Shown: one piece after another, positions 5,933 through 8,940 of the stretch
Numbering within the stretch: position 1 is the first letter of the stretch
How the letters are laid out: the number at the start of each line of letters is the position of its first letter
Notes under the pieces: generated by a model
Database searches by the model: none
What the model was told of the DNA's origin: nothing
The model's input: only the letters and a program-made list of their open reading frames with translations
Program-made: the position numbers and the translations under genes
From: Comamonas sp. lk
Lineage (GTDB): Bacteria > Pseudomonadota > Gammaproteobacteria > Burkholderiales > Burkholderiaceae_C
Direction of reading: 5' to 3'
NCBI GenBank assembly: GCA_945901215.1
Contig: CAMDKE010000097.1
Coordinates: forward strand, 1-8,940
Length of the DNA stretch: 8,940 bases

Positions 5933-7486
5933 ATGAGCGATCCCGTTCTTTCACTCTCAAACATCAGCAAACGTTTTGGCAATTTGGTGGCCAATGACGC
6001 CATTTCGCTCGACCTCAAGGCGGGCGAAATTTTGGCGCTTTTGGGCGAAAACGGCGCCGGCAAATCAACACTGGTTTCCATCTTATTTGGCCATTACACG
6101 GCCGACGCCGGAACCATCACCGTGTTTGGAAAGCCCTTGCCTGCGGGCGACCCCAAGGCGGCACTGGCCGCTGGCATTGGCATGGTGCACCAGCATTTCA
6201 CACTGGCCGACAACCTGAGCGTTCTGGACAACGTGATGATGGGTTCAGAGTCACTGTGGCAGCCCCTGACACGCAGGGCAGCAGCACGGGCAAAACTGGC
6301 GCAAGTGGGCGAGCGCTTTGGCCTGGGCGTAGACTCTGACGCGCTGGTGGGCAAGCTGTCGGTGGGCGAGCGCCAGCGGGTCGAGATACTGAAGGCCTTG
6401 TACCGGGGGGCGCGTATTTTGATTCTGGACGAGCCCACCGCCGTGCTCACGCCCCAAGAAAGTGAAGCGCTGTTTGCAGTGCTGTCACAGATGGTGGCAC
6501 AAGGCCTGTCGATCATTTTCATCAGCCACAAACTGGTTGAAGTACTAAAGGTGTCTAACCGAGTCGCTGTGCTGCGCGCAGGCAAGCTAGTGGCCCAGGC
6601 CGACGCCCATGGCACTACGCAGGCGCAACTGGCACAGTGGATGGTGGGCCACGCGGTAAGCCCACCGCAGCGCAAGGCGTCACAACACACGGGCGAAGCC
6701 GTGTGTGTGCTGCAAAACGTTAGTACCGCGCAGGCGCGCGAGTGGCTCAACAGTGCCTCACTCACCTTGCACAGCGGCGAGATTGTCGCCATTGCCGGCG
6801 TCTCCGGCAATGGCCAGGTGGCGCTGGCCGAGGTGCTGTGCGGTACGCGCCGCACCACGGGCGGGCGCATTGAATTAATGGGCCGGCCATTTCCGCAGAT
6901 TCCTTCGGAACTGGTCGCGCTGGGCGTGGCCCGCATTCCCGAGGACCGGCACGGCGTGGGCCTGGTTGGCGATTTGCCGGTGTGGGAAAACGCCGTGTCT
7001 GAGCGCCTGCGCAGCGGCGCTTTTTCGCGCGCGTCCTGGGTCAGGCGCAGTGCAGCCCAAGCCTATGCGAAAGCGGTCATCACGCACTTCGACGTACGCG
7101 GCGGCGGCCCCAACACGGCGGCGCGCTCACTCTCGGGCGGCAATATGCAAAAGCTTGTCTTAGGGCGTGCGTTGATGCACCCAGGCAGCCTGGTTGAACC
7201 CGACAATGCGGCGTTCACCCCCAAGCTGATCGTGGCCCACCAGCCCACCTGGGGTCTGGATATTGGCGCCGTAGCCTATGTGCAGCAACAGCTCATTGCG
7301 GCGCGCGATGCCGGCGCGGCTGTGCTGCTCATATCCGACGATCTGGACGAGGTGCTCACACTGGGCGATCGCGTGGCAGTGATGCATGGCGGCCATTTGA
7401 GCCAAGCCAAGCCTGCGCTCGACTGGAGCCGCGAATCCATTGGCCTGGCAATGGCCGGTGCAGAAGGTATGACACATGCGGCTTGA
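5933..7486 (+). CDS. BMP-family ABC transporter ATP-binding protein (two nucleotide-binding domains)
   Basis: This cytoplasmic motor of the importer has two fused ABC domains in 517 aa, as in RbsA and YufO/NupO-type proteins. The first domain is catalytically complete: Walker A GENGAGKS (38-45), Q-loop Q87, signature LSVGE (142-146), Walker B ILILDE (162-167) and switch H199. The second is degenerate in the way typical of the family: GVSGNGQV (289-296) in place of Walker A and Q437 in the Walker B region (VAHQPTWGLD), but an intact signature LSGGN (400-404). D469 replaces the switch histidine. A segment at about 417-430 (PGSLVEPDNAAFTP) makes the signature-to-Walker B spacing longer than in ordinary ABC domains. 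The ATG was chosen over the GTG at 5924, giving MSDPVLSLSNISKRFG. The 3' end overlaps the next gene by 11 nt, pointing to translational coupling. Confidence 0.95.
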   Translation: MSDPVLSLSNISKRFGNLVANDAISLDLKAGEILALLGENGAGKSTLVSILFGHYTADAGTITVFGKPLPAGDPKAALAAGIGMVHQHFTLADNLSVLDNVMMGSESLWQPLTRRAAARAKLAQVGERFGLGVDSDALVGKLSVGERQRVEILKALYRGARILILDEPTAVLTPQESEALFAVLSQMVAQGLSIIFISHKLVEVLKVSNRVAVLRAGKLVAQADAHGTTQAQLAQWMVGHAVSPPQRKASQHTGEAVCVLQNVSTAQAREWLNSASLTLHSGEIVAIAGVSGNGQVALAEVLCGTRRTTGGRIELMGRPFPQIPSELVALGVARIPEDRHGVGLVGDLPVWENAVSERLRSGAFSRASWVRRSAAQAYAKAVITHFDVRGGGPNTAARSLSGGNMQKLVLGRALMHPGSLVEPDNAAFTPKLIVAHQPTWGLDIGAVAYVQQQLIAARDAGAAVLLISDDLDEVLTLGDRVAVMHGGHLSQAKPALDWSRESIGLAMAGAEGMTHAA

Positions 7487-8537
7487 GAAACGCCCTCACA
7501 GTTCGGCGCTGGCGCTGGTGCTGGCCCCGATTGGAGCGGTCGCATTTACCCTGCTGGTCAGCGCGCTGCTGGTGCTGTGGGCTGGAGCACCGGTCGGCCA
7601 GACCTATGCACTGCTGCTTCAAGGCGCCTATGGCTCGGTGTTTGCGCTAAGCGAAACCCTTACGCGCGCCATCCCCCTCATGCTTACCGGCTTGGCGGCA
7701 ACAGTGGCCTTTAAGGCGAGGCTTTTCAATATTGGCGCCGAGGGGCAGCTGTATGTGGGTGCGCTGGCGGCGGTGGCGGTGGGTGGCATGCACGGCGGTG
7801 GCAGCTGGGACTTGCCGCCGGCAGTCTTGTTTGTGTTGATGATGCTGGCCGCTGCCTTGGCCGGAGCCCTGCTGCTGCTCGGGCCCGCGCTTATGAAAAC
7901 GCGCATGGGCGTGGACGAGGTGGTAACCACACTGCTGCTCAATTTCATCGTTTTGTTGCTGGTATCGCTGATGCTCGACGGCCCCATGAAAGACCCAACC
8001 GCCATGGGCTGGCCCCAAAGTGTGGCATTACTGGGCGACTTGGAACTCTCCAAACTCATTGCACAGACGCGTGTCCACACGGGGTTGCTATGGGCCGTGG
8101 CGCTGGCAGTTGCCCTGTGGGCACTCATGAAATACACGGTGCTGGGCTTTGATATTCGCGCCCTGGGGGCCAACCCGCGCGCCGCTGCATTTGCCGGGGT
8201 GTCGATTACGCGCACCGTGGTGGTCGTAGCCCTGCTTTCGGGCGGACTGGCCGGGCTGGCAGGGGCCATTGAGGTGGCAGGCCGCACCAGCTACCTCACA
8301 CTGGACATGTCGCCGGGTTATGGCTACAGCGGCATTGTGATTGCCATGCTGGCGGCGCTACACCCGCTGGCGGTCGTGGTGGCTAGTGTGTTTGTGGCCG
8401 GCATGCTGGTGGGTGCCGACAGCATGAGCCGCGCAGTAGGCGTTCCGACCTTTATTGCCGATGTGATCGTGGCCGCATCCTTGATCTCGGTGCTAGTGGC
8501 GACCCTGCTGACGCAATACCGGGTGCGCTGGAGATGA
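7476..8537 (+). CDS. BMP-family ABC transporter permease, first subunit
   Basis: This is an inner-membrane permease of the BPD_transp_2 family (with RbsC- and BmpF/YufP-type proteins), forming half of the transport channel. The 353-aa product has a basic N-terminus (MRLEKRPH) followed by several hydrophobic segments, clearest at about 11-36, 63-79, 92-104, 115-137, 148-167, 203-217, 245-265, 285-313 and 325-346. The family motif FNIGAEGQLYVGA (84-96) and the cytoplasmic-loop segment ALGANPRAAAFAG (229-241) before a glycine-rich helix (SGGLAGLAGAIE) are present. GAAGG at 7463-7467, inside the ATPase gene, lies 8 nt before this ATG. The coding region overlaps the ATPase stop by 11 nt and the next permease start by 4 nt (ATGA), so all three are translated together. 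Confidence 0.94.
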   Translation: MRLEKRPHSSALALVLAPIGAVAFTLLVSALLVLWAGAPVGQTYALLLQGAYGSVFALSETLTRAIPLMLTGLAATVAFKARLFNIGAEGQLYVGALAAVAVGGMHGGGSWDLPPAVLFVLMMLAAALAGALLLLGPALMKTRMGVDEVVTTLLLNFIVLLLVSLMLDGPMKDPTAMGWPQSVALLGDLELSKLIAQTRVHTGLLWAVALAVALWALMKYTVLGFDIRALGANPRAAAFAGVSITRTVVVVALLSGGLAGLAGAIEVAGRTSYLTLDMSPGYGYSGIVIAMLAALHPLAVVVASVFVAGMLVGADSMSRAVGVPTFIADVIVAASLISVLVATLLTQYRVRWR

Positions 8538-8940
8538 ACGAGTTTCTAGACATTCTGGCCAACCCGTCATTTTGGGTGGCAGTGCTGCGCATTGCGACGC
8601 CGCTCATTCTCGGCACCTTGGGCGTGCTGCTGTGCGAGCGCGCGGGGGTGTTGAATCTGGGTATTGAAGGCATCATGGTCGCGGGTGCGTTTACCGGTTG
8701 GCTGTCGGTGCATGCAGGCTTGCCGCTGTGGGGTGGCGTGCTCGTGGCTGCGCTCACGGGCTCGGTGCTGGGCTTGCTGCATGCCTTCTTAACCGTGGTG
8801 CTGGCGCTGTCCCAGCATGTATCGGGCCTGGGCATTACCTTGCTGGCCACTGCCCTGAGCTACTACGGCTACCGCGTAAGTTTTCCCAAGGTGTCGACGC
8901 CACCCACCATCACGCCGTTCCAGGAAATGGAATGGCTGGG
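8534..8940 (+). CDS. BMP-family ABC transporter permease, second subunit (3' part outside window)
   Basis: This is the partner permease of the importer (BmpG/YufQ-type), completing a heterodimeric channel. The reading frame starts with the ATG of an ATGA overlap with the previous stop and stays open for 135 codons to the window end. Recognisable features are a hydrophobic first helix (about 13-34), the family motif ERAGVLNLGIEGIMVAGA (35-52) with NLGIEG at 41-46, a second hydrophobic stretch (about 64-92), and QHVSGLGITLLATALSYYGYR (94-114), typical of this permease group. A full member would be roughly 300 aa, so more than half is missing. The 4-nt overlap indicates coupled translation with the first permease. 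Confidence 0.93.
   Translation, partial: MNEFLDILANPSFWVAVLRIATPLILGTLGVLLCERAGVLNLGIEGIMVAGAFTGWLSVHAGLPLWGGVLVAALTGSVLGLLHAFLTVVLALSQHVSGLGITLLATALSYYGYRVSFPKVSTPPTITPFQEMEWL

Noticed and set aside
6094..6936. Minus-strand open frame of 280 codons inside the ATPase gene
   Set aside because: Ser/Ala/Arg/Thr-rich composition and exact antisense position to a clear double ABC ATPase mark it as a codon-bias shadow; no recognisable domain.

Overview
The window is a compact, one-direction (+ strand) cluster from a GC-rich Gram-negative bacterium. Codon use, protein style and a palindromic intergenic repeat suggest a betaproteobacterium of the Burkholderiales, most likely Comamonadaceae (Rhodoferax/Polaromonas-like). 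The taxonomic call is inference from style, not from a marker gene.

Layout. Bases 1-4773 encode the reductive pyrimidine degradation pathway: the C-terminal part of PreT (1-510, cut by the window start), PreA (530-1837), dihydropyrimidinase (1906-3348) and an M20-family amidohydrolase that is probably beta-ureidopropionase (3520-4773). Bases 4869-8940 encode an ABC importer of the BMP/purine-nucleoside (PnrA-like) family: periplasmic binding protein (4869-5873), double ATPase (5933-7486), first permease (7476-8537) and second permease (8534 to the window end, incomplete).

How the genes fit together. PreT and PreA form a two-subunit NAD(P)H-dependent dihydropyrimidine dehydrogenase that reduces uracil or thymine. 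Dihydropyrimidinase opens the ring to an N-carbamoyl-beta-amino acid. The M20 enzyme removes the carbamoyl group, giving beta-alanine or beta-aminoisobutyrate plus CO2 and ammonia. The adjacent ABC system is the natural candidate for bringing in the pyrimidine or a nucleoside precursor; that specificity is inferred from context only.

Regulatory architecture. Three gaps carry structure: a GC-rich REP-like palindrome after dihydropyrimidinase (3375-3401), two small hairpins before the binding-protein gene (4798-4833), and a perfect 11-bp stem with a T6 tract that ends directly on the ATG of the ATPase gene (5901-5932). The last looks like an intra-operon terminator/attenuator that would favour binding protein over membrane components. 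The ATPase and permease genes overlap (11 nt, then 4 nt), indicating translational coupling. No RNA gene, mobile element, CRISPR array or transcriptional regulator is visible. The catabolic enzymes are textbook; the points worth a second look are the BMP-type transporter paired with this pathway and the hairpin at the ATPase start.
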